Shown here piece after piece: positions 22,067 to 49,058 of a stretch of DNA of 64,000 bases. The notes under the pieces were generated by a model. It was not told the origin of the DNA and searched no databases. It was given only the letters and a program-made list of their open reading frames with translations. This DNA comes from Dryocosmus kuriphilus. Taxonomy: Eukaryota > Arthropoda > Insecta > Hymenoptera > Cynipidae. The stretch spans positions 126,014,197-126,078,196 of the forward strand of contig CM076190.1 of the NCBI GenBank assembly GCA_038277395.1, read 5' to 3'. Position 1 is the first letter of the stretch. Every line of letters begins with the position of its first letter. The translations under genes and the position numbers were made by a program.

Positions 22067-22514
22067 ACTACCGATGCACATACAGGGGCGATGAATAGGG
22101 CTGCCAAGGGCAGAGGAAACAGTAGTCACTAATACGAGGTTCGTTCGGCGCGAAGCACCAGGTGGGTTGAATCGCGCCGTATATGAGGTCCCTAGCTAGT
22201 GTCAGGGTTGGGAGATCGTGTTTCGCGCCATGCACGCCCCAGCCCTGGCACAGCCGAACTGAGATTCTTATAGCTAGAGTGAGCATAAACCAATCGGATG
22301 TTCATAATGTCTAGAGTGTCTAGAGTCGGCAGAATCCGCTCAGTTGCGACGCCCAGCGACGCCTTGTCGAAACGGCCTGCCACAGGCATTGCGCACTCCT
22401 AATGGCAAGAGTATCGCCGTAAACTTTGATCCTGTTCTGAGTATACCCCAGATGGCGCCAGTGTTCGTACCCTTCGCACTTCGTCCCGCTCCCGAAAGGT
22501 TTTAGTCTGGAACT
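22067..22514. other. unassigned GC-richer block
   Basis: About 450 bases of balanced composition between two inverted-repeat elements. Several short open frames on both strands resemble nothing I recognise. Confidence 0.35.
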
Positions 22515-22863
22515 GGCCGCCACCTGTAATGTTTGCTTGTTTGCATTTTCAGGTTATTTTTCGTGTTCGTGAAGTGATTTGTAGTGAGTTCTGTTTATCA
22601 GTAAAAGTGCGAAAAGAATTATGCCGAGAGCGCCGAGAGCTGTTCGCAATAAGCAAAGATGCGAATGATGATGCGATTTCACACGTCGACCGGACGTACA
22701 ATTCAAAACCGAGCATCTTTGCTTATCACTGGGAACAGCTCTCGGCGCTTTCGGCATAAATCTTTTCGCACTTTTACTGATAAACAGAACTCACTACAAT
22801 TCACTTCACGAACACGAAAATTAACCTGAAAATGCAAACAAGCAAACATTACAGGTGGCGGCC
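22515..22863. mobile_element. 349-bp foldback element, near-perfect arms
   Basis: Arms 22515-22662 and about 22718-22863 are inverted copies with only a handful of mismatches, starting GGCCGCCACCTGTAATG and ending with its complement. The loop is about 55 bp. Transcribed, it would form a long hairpin. No coding, and no unambiguous target duplication. Confidence 0.85.
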
Positions 22864-24350
22864 GTATCTGTACGTTATCTGTTATCTTATCTTAGGGTTT
22901 GGAGTATACGTTAGATGGTACCATACGGCGACACCTCTAAACCATTGGGTGTCCACTGCCTGGTCTGCCATCCGTGTTTACACTTTACACCTGTCATAAT
23001 AGCATTGACCATATATGGAGACGTTTTTATTTGACCCCGATATTCTCGTGCAGACGCGATCCGTTCCATCTGTATATATCGAGCTTCACACGATGTTTTC
23101 CTGTCAATAATCTGAACTCCGTCCAGGTGTGCCGCTTACTCTATCTTTGCGCCAGTGTGGGAGTAATCCCTCCACCGAATGATGGTGGTACATGAAACAA
23201 AGTTACAAACGCAAACGGAGCCTATCAATGATCGTATAGCAACAAATTTATGGGAACCTTGGATCTTTTGACGTCGAGTTTATTATTTGAGGATCGCTAA
23301 CCTCCAAATTTTGCCAGTGAGTTTAAATTTACGTAAGTAGTATTATGTGATTTTATAGGGCTTTTCGACGTTACTATAAAACGTAAGAGAAACAGCACAG
23401 CTGAAGTAAGTCATAGTTACGCTAGCTTATTTTTAGTCGTGACTACGACCGACTGATTACAGATCTTGAAATGAATCAGTGTCTTGACTGGTTTTTCCCC
23501 AAAATAAATTAATTTATTCAATGTTTTAGGTTCATTTCTGAGGGGGTCAATTACCCCGTCACAGTTTATAATATTTAATTAGTCATCGAAATTCAAAAAA
23601 ATTTAATAGAAATCGCAAATTTCATTTAAGGTGGTTACTACTCAAATCGATTTTCTTAGGATTTTGCTCTAATTTACAGCAAGTATTTATTACAATGCAA
23701 AACGTTAGTGGTTAAAGTTTGAGACTGCCTAGCGTCGCAGTTTTAGAGATATGAGGCCTCAAAGTTTTAGAATTTATCGCGCGTCATATAGGTCTAATCG
23801 CCATGTAATGGTAGGTTTGGAGACGTTTCAGATTATAACTCTAAAACGGCTCTTAGCGATTTGTTACAAAAGCAGTATGATATTTTTGAAACCTTAAAAA
23901 AGATGATATCCAAAAGGCAGGAGGCCTGGCGTCACTGTTAGCATAGATATAACGTAATAGATGCGGCTTGGGTCAGTGGTGGGGACGACCGATATATATA
24001 TCTAAACTACATTTTCGCCTATCGGTAGGTACTGCCCTCTAGAACGTTTCATCGTTTCCGTGGCAACGAGTAAACAAACTGAACAGGCCGTGATTTTCTG
24101 TTTTGACCTTCGATATCTCCTCGCTCGCACGCGTGGCACGCGGCATGTCCGATGTAGGTGTACGGATGTGCCTCGTGAAAAACCGAAGCTGCACGAAGAC
24201 GAACGATTCAAGATATCAGTTTCGTGCCAACTGGACTATAATTTCTGATTTGGAGATTCGAGTCGATTCTCATGCACATGCATGTGTTGAGTGTGTTTAC
24301 CGTGTTTACAAAAGTGACAGGTGAAATAAAGACTACAAACATATATTACT

Positions 24351-24393
<43 letters not shown>

Positions 24394-25117
24394 CTTATCT
24401 CGTTAGATTCCGCTCAAAATTCATCAATTTTATTAATAAATATATCATTATTTACAGGAGAGAATTCTCGGTCGAAGTATATACCTGCATAATTCAATTA
24501 ATATTAAATAAATAAGACCAAAGGTCAGAACGATAGCTTCCAGACAATTATCGTTTATTAATATGAAAGTTCAATGTAAGTACGTTTCGCAATTACTCTA
24601 ATTCCCTCTTCAGACTGAATAATTAAACTTTAAGTATGTCATTACAGTGTTACAAATATAGATTTTTGAATACTAGGATTAATTCATAAAGAATTCTGAT
24701 AATTTGAAAAATGTAATCTTCGTGAGTGCTCGTATCATTGTTAGTGTAATAAATATTATAAGATCTATAATTGAATCTGAATATAAAACGTAAAACAACT
24801 TATCGGCATATCCATTAGATAATATTAAATTAACATAACAATTAAAAAATTTTTTTAATTATAACCAGAACGGAGCCACAGTCCAGCTCCATTAATGTAA
24901 ATACGAGCAATAATGAGTGCTCATTATTTTCTAGAAAACTTGACAATAATGTACAAACAATGTACAAAATGTAAACAAAACGATCATTTCTGCATTATTC
25001 TTTGAATATGTAGTGCACATCTGAAGAAATTGCAGAATGTATTAAAAGTGTCCTAAAAAAAAATGTTTTTCAAGCTAAAGTACAAGTAGTTATTTTTTAT
25101 GTTTTCGAAATGGAAAA
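22864..25117. other. unassigned sequence
   Basis: 2.2 kb without a gene or repeat that I can support, apart from the AT microsatellite at 24353-24391. A GC-richer patch at 24020-24250 has open frames on both strands but no recognised domain. Confidence 0.4.
24353..24391. repeat. (AT)n microsatellite
   Basis: Uninterrupted TA dinucleotides, about 19 repeats. Confidence 0.9.
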
Positions 25118-27455
25118 TACAGGGTGTTTTTTTTAACTTGACAAATCGAAATATCTCAAAAAATACGCATCCTACGAAAAAAATGTTCTTAATAAAAACT
25201 TTTTATTTTCGAGGGGGAAAAGCGGTTTTGCAAAAATTTACCCCACCCCCTAAGGGGGCAGGGGTGGGGGTAACTTCGTAATTTCAAATGGGAACCCCAA
25301 TTTTTTATCACAGATTCAGATTCTCCTTTATGAAATACGTAAGTTTTATTCGAAAAATTTTTTTCGATTCGCGATAGATGGCGCTGAAATTGCGAAAAAT
25401 GAAATTGCTTTTTTTAACTTGACAAATCGAAATATCTCAAAAAATACGCCTCCTACGAAAAAAATGTTTTTAATAAAAACTTTTTATTTTCGAGGGGGAA
25501 AAGCGGTTTTGCAAAAATTTACCCCACCCGACCCCCTAAGGGGGCAGGGGTGGGGGTAACTTCGTAATTTCAAATAGGAACCCCAATTTTTTATCACAGA
25601 TTCAGATTCTCATTTATGAAATACGTAAGTTTTGTTGGAAATTTTTTTTTCGATTCGCGATAGATGGCGCTGCAATTGCAAAAAATGTAATTGTTGAGTG
25701 TTTCAAGGATAACGCTTCCAAACAAAAAGTAAATGAGACGTGTTGAATGTAAGGAAGATCATTCAATTGTAATAAATTCAATTTTGGACATTACTTTCGG
25801 GGTGCTTGATTTCAGTGAGTCCCCTCGCCTCTCACCATCTGGATTCTGGATTTCGATTTACATTTTACAATAAGGGCTCAAAATGGTGTCCTCCCACTTC
25901 GATGCACTTGCTAATCCGAGCTTCGAAAGATTCCACACAACTGCGAAGTGTGTCTGGTGTAATTTGTGCACAAGCAGACCTGATTCGCTCGAGCATGTTA
26001 TCACGAGTTGTGGGCATTTCTTGATACACGTTACTCTTTTAGATAACCCCACAAATAGAAATCCGGCGCCGTAAGGTCTGGCGATCTGGCAGGCCAATTT
26101 ACCGGACCTCCTCTACCGATCCATCGACCATTGAATTCGCGATTGAGTACTTCCCGCGCGATTGACTAATAATGTGCTGGGCAACCGTCATTTTGAAACC
26201 ACATGTTTTGTCGCACTTCCAAGCTTAGGTCTTCAAACAATGTTGGAAGTTCATTTTCTAAACAGTTACGATATTTTTCACCGTTCAAATTGCCATCAAT
26301 AAAATACGGGCCGATAAGTTGATCTCCAATTATTCCACACCAAACATTCACTAACCATGGACGCTGATGCTCAACTTCACGCAACTAGTATGGGTTTTCT
26401 TTACTCCAATAATGCATGTTGTGTCGATTAACGTTACCATGGTTTGTGAAAGAAGACTCGTCTGAGAACATTACTCGAAAAAAGAAGTTGGGGTTTCCTT
26501 GTATCTGCTGGAGCGCCCATTGACAAAATGTTACGCGGTTCTGAAAATCATTGCCATGAAGTTCTTGATGCAGTGAAACATGATAAGGATGATATTTGTT
26601 ACGTTTTAATATCTTACAAACACTGGATAGAGACATTCCGGAATCGCGGCTTAGTTGTCGCGTACTAACATGAGGGTCATAAGTGACTGCAGCTAAAATC
26701 GCGATTTCTTTATCAACTCCAGTAACCCTTAATTGACGGTTCCTTTTTTTCGATTGTACACTTCCGTCAGCCATGAACTTTCTGACAACCCGGTAAAAGG
26801 AAGATTGTGAAGGAACACTTTCTGGAAAACGGTGAGCATAAAGCGTGATAGCATCATTGATATTCCTGCCACTTTCTCCATAAATGAGAATCATTTCAAT
26901 TTTCTGTTGTTGAGATAGAATTTCCATTGTAAAAGTCTTTAATTCAAGTAATGAGGGAATACAACGACACCTAAACCAACCCAAACCCCCGATGGTGAGA
27001 GGCGAGGGGACTCACTGAAATCAAGCACCCCGAAAGTAATGTCCAAAATTGAATTTATTACAATTTATTTTACAAATTTTATTACAATTGAATGATCTTC
27101 CTTACATTCAACACGTCTCATTTACTTTTTGTTTGGAAGCGTTATCCTTGAAACACTCAACAATTACATTTTTTGCAATTGCAGCGCCATCTATCGCGAA
27201 TCGAAAATAAAATTTCAAACAAAACTTACGTATTTCATAAATGAGAATCTGAATATGTGATAAAAAATTGGGGTCCCCATTTGAAATTACGAAGTTACCC
27301 CCACCCCTGCCCTCTTAGGGGGTGAGTTGGGGTAAATTTTTGCAAAACCGCTTTTCCCCCTCGAAAATAAAAAGTTTTTATGAAGAACATTTTTTTCGTA
27401 GGATGCGTATTTTTTGAGATATTTCGATTTGTCAAGTTAAAAAAAACACCCTGTA
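25118..27455. mobile_element. DD41D Tc1/mariner-superfamily transposon with long terminal repeats
   Basis: Starts CAGGGTG at 25120 and ends CACCCTG at 27453, with TA on both sides. Right arm about 26985-27453 is an inverted copy of about 25405-25860, giving arms of roughly 460-470 bp. The left side carries an extra direct copy of the outer 290 bp (25120-25406 resembles 25407-25690). Between the arms lies a degenerate transposase on the minus strand. Confidence 0.85.
25865..26927 (-). pseudogene. DD41D-type transposase, two stops and a frameshift
   Basis: The probable start is the Met at 26927 ('MEILSQQQKIEMILIYGESG'), because homologous HTH sequence begins there. The stop is TAA at 25865-25867. 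The 354-codon length is normal for the family. N-terminal HTH: 'YAHRFPESVPSQSSFYRVVRKF'. Catalytic core: 'VMFSDESSF' (first Asp), 'MWFQNDGCPAHY' (second) and 'ARSPDLTAPDFYLWG' (third). Forty-one positions separate the second and third acidic residues (DD41D). Breaks are a TAG after 'ENPY' (26385-26387), a TAA after 'PAHY' (26166-26168) and a frameshift after 'WGYLK' near 26040. The last residues '...GGHHFEPLL' are normal. It is inactive. Confidence 0.85.
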
Positions 27456-27822
27456 TACGTCTGTCAATAGAATTAAAAAGTAAAATTTACATATGTTGAT
27501 AAGAAAACATCATTTTTTAGTAGGTACTTATTTAATTTACATTGTATGCTTGTGACGAGTTGCCGGTCGCACTCGATAACCCGAATGAAGTAAAATAATC
27601 ATAGGTTTTCAACCGTTGTATCAATTGAAGTAATATTTTCAGGAAAATTTCTTTATTCTTTTCCTAACAACTTTCCCGCAGAAACATTTACTTTTCTCAA
27701 AATTTTCTCGACTCCTCAAACGTTGGAAAGTATCCATGACCACTTTTAAGAACGTGATGAAAAAAAAATCGTTAACTTTTTTCATATAGGTATTTGAACT
27801 TTTCACCTACACAGTTAATCTA
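27456..27822. other. unassigned AT-rich spacer
   Basis: Nothing recognised between the DD41D element and the AT microsatellite. Confidence 0.4.
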
Positions 27823-27831
27823 ATATATATC

Positions 27832-27909
<78 letters not shown>
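27823..27909. repeat. long (AT)n microsatellite
   Basis: About 87 bases of almost pure TA dinucleotide, directly abutting the coding-like end of the THAP gene's second exon. Confidence 0.95.
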
Positions 27910-27912
<3 letters not shown>

Positions 27913-30900
27913 ATTTCATTATCTTCTTTAACGAATTCTTTCAGCACCTCTTCCTTTTGCACCACATTTTCTGCTTCATCAGGAAGAGTTGCTGGTGGCG
28001 AAGGAATGCGAATTGTTATCACCTCTTCCTCTGTAGCAGTATCTGTTTGAATTTCAGACAAATCTTTTACAGGAAGGATGATGGAAGCCTACGTATACTT
28101 TTGATGATACATTTACCGTCACCGCTTCATTACGATTATACACTCTTACCGCTTTCATAGGATCAAAATTTAAATTGCAGGAAGTGTCTACTTCTCTGTA
28201 ATCCACAGGGTCCACAGAATCGGAAAGGATCAGCCTCTCATGCTTAGGGGTAGTGAAGTACTCACTACGAAAGTGTGCATTGCAGTTCATAATTCTCCAG
28301 GGGATGTTATCTGGATCAATTCCTACAAAGCAAACAAACAATTTTGTTCTACTTTCAACAGAACTGGCTCTCTTATAAATCAAAAGAACCAAATTTGGTC
28401 AATTATTTTTTTTTTGTGCTTGTCAAAATTTGGTTCTTTTGGTTTATAGAGTTCAGATTTCTAGATTTCTAAGAATTTGATCAGACTCCGAAGATGATTT
28501 TCATTTTTTTTTTAATTAAAATTTAATTTTTACATTCTCATCTGAATGAGAAGGTATTAGATTTATGTAAAATTTGACCTTCGCAGTTTTCATCAAATCT
28601 CCACGTTTTGAGACTCCCTGAGTGAGAAAAAATAGTTTTTACGACGTTGTCTGTTTGTCTGCTGTTGCCGCCGTTGTCGTCGTCGTTGTCGTCGTCGGCG
28701 TCGGCGTCTGTTACCGCGATAACTTTTGAAAGAATCATCAAATTGGATGGCGCTTTGGCACAATTTTTAAGGGTCCAAAAAGGAAAGGACGAGTTCCTTA
28801 ACCAGCTACTTTTGACTGACGGTTATGGTTTTATCCATGAAAAATGTTTTTTACAAAATAAAAAAATCAACGTTTCGGCTAATGTTTAGCTAAAGTTTTT
28901 TTATTACAAAAAAATATTACAAAGTAAAATTTTTCATATAAAAAAATCTAAAAATTTTGTTTAAACGATTTTTTGATACGATTTAAGGTTTTTATTTTAA
29001 TCGAGAAAACGTTATTAAAAATAAAAAATTCAAATTTCCTGCCAAAATATTCAAGATACGAAAATAATGATAAGAAACAAAGTTTTTTACCTCAAAAGGA
29101 TTTACAAATTTGATTTCTATCATTTTTTTGTAAAGGCGCGTAATTTTTCAGTTATTCTCTCGAATAACTAAAATCTACTTTTCAGCTAAACTATGCAAGA
29201 TTTGAGAAAATATTAAGAAGCAGAATTGTTTATGTTGGAAAAACCTACAAGTTTTTACATTCTCATCAGAAAAGTTATTAGATTTACTTTAAAAGATTTT
29301 TTTTATAACACTCATCGTTTTACTTTTAAGAATCGAAAACCTGCATTGTAAAAATTTTGAAAATCACAAAAAAATTTTACTAATCGACAATGGATTTAAA
29401 AAAAAAGTAGTTGTCGAGCGCGAAGCGCGAGTGTCGTGATGAGAATGTATTCCTTAAGGCCGATAGAGCCTTAAGTAAAAAAATTCGTTTGTAATTTTTA
29501 ATAAAATTTAAGTTTAATAATTTCATTAAAAGTAGGGGTATTGAACGTTTACGGCCCAAGTAACGAAACCCGAGCACGAAGTGTGAGGACCAGAAACATC
29601 CGAGGGCGAAGCGCGACGACCACCTGATCGCGCGCCATAGAGACGCTCAATCTTGCGAGCGAAGCGCGTGATAAGAATGTGCGAAAAGTGAGCAGATTTT
29701 TTTTTTTGAACGTAAATCTCTTCATTTCTTAGTAGAAAGATATGTATAATTAAAACGTTAAATATCACTTTATACTTTTTCAATTTTAATTATTTTAATA
29801 AAAACTTTTGTAATGTTTGAAATGCTCAAGATGTAAAATTTTCAAATGCTGTAGTTTTCGATACCTAATTCTAATTTATTTTTCATTTGCATCATTTTAA
29901 GGTACCTACCATTCTTAAAGGTGGATAATTTAAAATTAAAAATTAAAATTAGTCAATTTCAAAACTGAGTATTCAAAGCTTAAGAAATTATTAATTGTAA
30001 ATATTAATTCTTTAAACTGAAACAGTTTACAATTTAAGTGTTTCAAAATCTCAATTATATATTGGACAAACATTTCTGTTCCCGGTTTTCACATTTCCAT
30101 TTTTATATATTTAAAGAGAAAAGGTGAAAAAGTGTCAATTTTAAGAAAATAGGAAAAAATGGGGATTTAAAAAAAGGGGAAGGGGAATGACTGTGATCCC
30201 TGTAAAGTGTAAATCTTAAAAATATACACTATCGGTCAAAATTGTGCAACCACTTACGAAAATCGAATTAAAATATGGTTTGTCTGAGAAAGTAGCTAAC
30301 GTCGATAAATAGAAACCGATATAACGTGTGAGAAAGACCTACGTATTTTCCGATTTTGACCAATTTTTGATTCTCAACTTTCAGTCTCTGCATGCTTTAC
30401 GGAAGTAAAGGTACAAAATTTAGTATCCGCTAAATTCAATTATGAAATCTTACTTTCTAAACGAGATCAAGAACGCAAAGAAATATTTACTGATTCTCGT
30501 ATTATATTATTATAAAAATGTAGAAGCGTGCCCAAGACAAAAAAAACAGGTGGTCGAGCGGCGACTCCCATCTTTTGCCTCTATTTCCCATGCGTTACCA
30601 AAAGATAAGATCTCGACTGCCTCTTGAATCAAATATTTTCCTTTATTAAAGGAATCCTGGAAGATTGAGTTTTCAAAATTAAAATCGTTTTGAATTAATA
30701 ATTAGCAAATTGTGATGAATGCTGTTTAAAATTCAAACATTTCAGTTACAAATGAAAATTTCGAAATTGTGGAATAATTGAAATTTTAATTCAATATTTC
30801 AATCCAAAGTTATGAACACTGTAGTTTTTTGTTTTTAAATTTAATTAAGTACAGTTTTAAAGATTAAAATTGTTGAATTGCAAAAGTTTTCCATTTCTAA

Positions 30901-31638
30901 TAATTGTTCAAGCCTCCAAATTGAACTCATTAAAAATTGCATAATTTCATGCGATATGAAGTGTGTGACATTTTAAGAGATTGTAAAAGTTTTTTTACTA
31001 AAAATTTTTAAAAACCCCGATCAAGAAATAAATTTCCGGTCATTTCGGTTTCGTTTTTCAGGGTCTCAAAAAAGTCCCAGTTATTTTCCCGTTTACCCGA
31101 TTTGCTGGTCTCAAAGGTAACCTGACTTTTACGAACAAGGAACATTTTTGGCAACATTTTCAAATAAAGACTTGTATAAGCAGAAAATGAATTAGCTAGA
31201 AAATTTTAATTGGAAAATGTATACTTTAAGAGGTATGTACTATGTAAACTTATACAACTGAATTTAAAAAAGGATGAGGAACGATAAAGCCGATTTTAGA
31301 GTTTACGGAAAAAAATGAAAAGGTTTTTTAATTTCAAAAAATAGAAATTCATTTTAGGTGTTAAGAGGCAATTTTTCTAGACATGATGCTGTCTAAAGAC
31401 TCACATGATTTAACTCCCTGAATACTATTCTGCCAACCAAAAAAGTACAAATTGTCTACACTGACCTACATGTCAACTTTACAGGCACTAAAAATAATCT
31501 TTTTTGTCACTTACCTGATTTTTCAATCCATCGAGCAAACTTGTCTGTCGCTTTTTTGGGAAAATGAAACAGCACAACACCTTCGTCACCTCTCCGATTA
31601 GTGCAACTTCTATAAGCACAGCAATTTCTTAGTGACAT
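27910..31638 (-). CDS. THAP-domain protein gene, two exons (3' end uncertain)
   Basis: Presumed DNA-binding protein. Exon 1 (31638-31515) starts 'MSLRNCCAYRSCTNRRGDEG' and ends in a strong donor, CAG|GTAAGT. Exon 2 begins at 28322 after ...TTTGTAG. The joined frame (phase 1) reads '...ARWIEKSG' + 'IDPDNIPWRIMNCNAHF', giving a full THAP C2CH finger: Cys7/Cys12, Trp37, Cys55-x2-His58. After '...SKVYVGFHHPSCK' (about 28075) the frame breaks. One base fewer in the A run there would open a frame of 50 acidic codons ('LSEIQTDTATEEE...') running to the AT microsatellite at 27909, where no proper stop is seen. A sequencing indel, an unseen splice or gene decay are all possible. The 3.2-kb intron contains a copy of repeat family X. 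It is distinct from the P-like THAP remnant at 21120. Confidence 0.65.
28531..29512 (+). repeat. repeat family X, copy 1
   Basis: Begins TACATTCTCATCTGAATGAG and runs through a (GTC)n-type cluster (about 28660-28710), then internal units with 'GCCAAAATAT..AAGATA', to GATGAGAATGTA at 29438-29449. It continues with CCTTAAGGCCGATAGAGCC and about 45 bp also shared with copy 3. It is non-coding and homologous to 37469-38526, 39106-40146 and 43955-45486. Confidence 0.75.
29513..31514. other. remaining THAP-gene intron, AT-rich
   Basis: No gene. Contains several 'GAGCGCGAAGCGCG' type motifs at 29410-29680, related to the end of family X. A segment starting near 30226 ('cactatcggtcaaaattgtg') resembles a Tc1-type terminus, but no partner end was found. 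Confidence 0.4.
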
Positions 31639-34243
31639 TTTAATTTTCAAAAATAATCCAAACACACGATAAACGACAAATAAGTCGTAAATATTTAAAA
31701 TCGCAGTGAAATTTTCTCCAAATTGGTAAGTGTGTCGTAAAGTGTCCATCAGAGCCTTGAAGACAATGGCTTTCAAAACAAATTGCATCTAATTTGCTGT
31801 TAAAATAAAATTAACGCAATATTTGTCCAGTTTCGAGATAAACGACTTAAAAAAATTCATCGTCCGTCTTATCGATTTGAAAAATAATTCTCTAATTTAT
31901 TAAAATGTTTCTATATTCGATTTTCTTCTATTTCTTTCAATTTTACAAAAATGAATATTTTAAGTGTTTTTTCCCCATTAAAAACTCGCTCTTTTTAAAC
32001 TTTTTTCGCAAACAATTTTATTTTCTAAGAAAATGATTCATTTGATCAATTTGTTTAAATTTTAAAATGAGAATGTAAACGCAAAATTATGTTTTGAATA
32101 GGATATGAAAAAGAAAAATGTAAATCCAACTATCAAAAACGTTAGCACAATAATAATATTTAACGATGTTAAGTATATTTTCACGGCAATTACAATTGAA
32201 AATAGAAAGTTTTCCAAAAAAGTTTAAAAAAAGCGAGTTTTTTTCATTGAAAAAAAAAACGTAAATGTTCATTTTTGTAAAATAAAAAAAAAAGCAAACA
32301 AAAATAAAAATAGCGCAGATACCGAGAATCGAGCCTGCAACCTTCCGACTACAAACTCAGAACGTTGCCGTGTGAGCTACTCGTCATGGTAGTTTCGTAT
32401 TGAAATTATGAATCCAAATAGGAAACAGATTACCTGGCCAAAAAAAAGTTTTCTTTTGAAAAAAATTCCAATTTATTTTTCACCTTCATTTTAAAGTGAT
32501 TTAGAAATTCTATAACGTCTTTACTTTTTCCCGTATATATTTTCAAATATATTTAAAAACTGTATTTTAGAGTTTTACAATTTTGAATTAATTAAAATTG
32601 AAACCAAGATTTTAAAAATATTTTCATTTAACATTTACTTTGATCGGCAAAATTGATTTTTTCTGTGTGGTACCGTATATACCTTGAAAAGCAATTTGTA
32701 CTTTTTTTTGATCCAATAGGTGCTGAGATGTCTACCTGTAAATAATAATCAAGTTTTCTTGTGCTAATTTAATTCTTTCTAATGCTGTAATTTTACAACG
32801 GTTGATTGTAGGGGAAAATTCTAAAGGGTAAAAAGTCTTTTCTTGGTTCAAAACTTCTGAAAAATGTTTTACAGAATCTTCATTCTCACATAAATAATGA
32901 ATTTCTTTTTTCTAACTTGTTTAAATAATTAACGACCAACTTTTCGAAAAAGTACCCTGGATTTTATGAACATATTTCTTGAAAAAGAATATATTGGATG
33001 CGTTTCAAAGTAAAATATTTCAATTACACAGCTTATTTAACTAAAATACGTATTTTATTCAAATAAAAACTTCTAAATATTTTTTTCAAATTCTGACAAA
33101 ATCCATAAATCATTTTGACACCAAAAGGAACAACTTGTAGGTGAACCATTTAGAAAAAATATTGATAGACATATTGAATATACTTTAATAGGAAAGTGTC
33201 CTTCAAATTAGTATATTTCTATTGCCTCCCGTTATAGATTAGTCATTAGTCGCATACAATTTGCCAACTGCACCATCCCTTTAATCTTTAAAGTTGTACA
33301 GGTATACTCGGTGCAAGAGGGCTGGTCAGCGGGTCATTCTTTATGTGAATCTAAAGTTTCGTATGGAAATCGTTTAAACTTAAAGAATTTTGATTTTTGA
33401 CTTCATTACGATAAACTATTTTTGATTTCAAAAAGCCAGTAGCTGTTTTTATATCATCTGCAATATCACGTAGCAACTATTCAGCACTATAATCATTTTC
33501 GATTTTCAATCATTTCATATTTGGCGCTATATGCATCGCCAGTGCCTCTACAAGTATGTGGTCGAAGCTACAGGGGCACAAAACTTTTCTGTGGCGCCAA
33601 CTACCGTTATGTGCCCGACCTAATTCGTTACCTCATCTATTACGTTATATCTATGCTGTTAGCAAGATATTTTAATACAGTTAGACGTTTAGCGTTGAAT
33701 TAACTACGTGAACGTAGCGACTGGCGAGTGTAGCCAAGTCTCTCTCTCTCTCTCCCGCTAGTCCACTATGTGCGTACACATGAACGCTGTGCTCGGTTGG
33801 GTGAGTGCTACACAGATGAGCTCTACTGTACAGTTCACTTACAAAATGTGGATATTGCTACGGGGTGTTATGAGTGGCGCTAGTGACACGTTCTGTGAAC
33901 ACTGGCTAGTGTATCAGCAAGACGTTTTAAAAGGGATGGTAGGGTAGTAACCTCGTTAAGTGGAAGCCTTGATCTTCCAAAAATGAAAGCATCAAATTGT
34001 AAACGTACAATGTTTTCAAAGGTAGACGGTTAAATTAAAAATCTTCAATTTTGTAGGATTAAAAAATTTACAGGCTTCTACTTTAACAAATGATAATTAT
34101 AATAAATCTGCATGTACCTTTGTCAAATCTATATTTTTTAAATCTTTTATTTCTTCTCTCTTCCTTACTAATATTCTCTGACGTAAGTGTATTCTCATCC
34201 TGCTTTACTTATCTCCATATTTTTTATTCATTTTCATACACTT
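31639..34243. other. intergenic region between THAP gene and PFAS
   Basis: AT-rich spacer upstream of the THAP start and downstream of PFAS. Apart from the tRNA-like sequence at 32311-32395 and a (TC) run at 33740-33757, nothing was recognised. 33470-33930 is GC-richer without identifiable coding. Confidence 0.4.
32311..32395 (-). repeat. tRNA-derived sequence (degenerate tRNA or SINE head)
   Basis: Minus-strand sequence contains an A-box-like 'TAGCTCACACGG', a central 'GTTCTGAGTTTGTAGTC' and a B-box-like 'GGCTCGATTCTC' with tRNA spacing. The T stem does not pair properly, so it is not a working tRNA gene. It may be the head of a SINE or an old pseudogene. Confidence 0.5.
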
Positions 34244-34249
34244 TTTATT
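34244..34249 (-). terminator. candidate poly(A) signal of PFAS
   Basis: AATAAA on the minus strand about 100 bases past the PFAS stop. A second one lies at 34223-34228. Only the motif and distance support the call. Confidence 0.4.
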
Positions 34250-34346
34250 CTAATACAAAAAATAGTTGGATAATATAAACTTAGACATAAACATTTTATA
34301 ATAATTATTTATATAAAAGATGATTGAATTAAAACAAAATGAAGTC

Positions 34347-49058
<14,712 letters not shown>

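Noticed and set aside
27807..27909. Ile-Tyr repeat tail at the end of the THAP exon
   Set aside because: Translation of the AT microsatellite, not a believable protein end.
30226..30360. Tc1-type terminus ('cactatcggtcaaaattgtg')
   Set aside because: Only one end is seen and no transposase is nearby; too weak for a feature.
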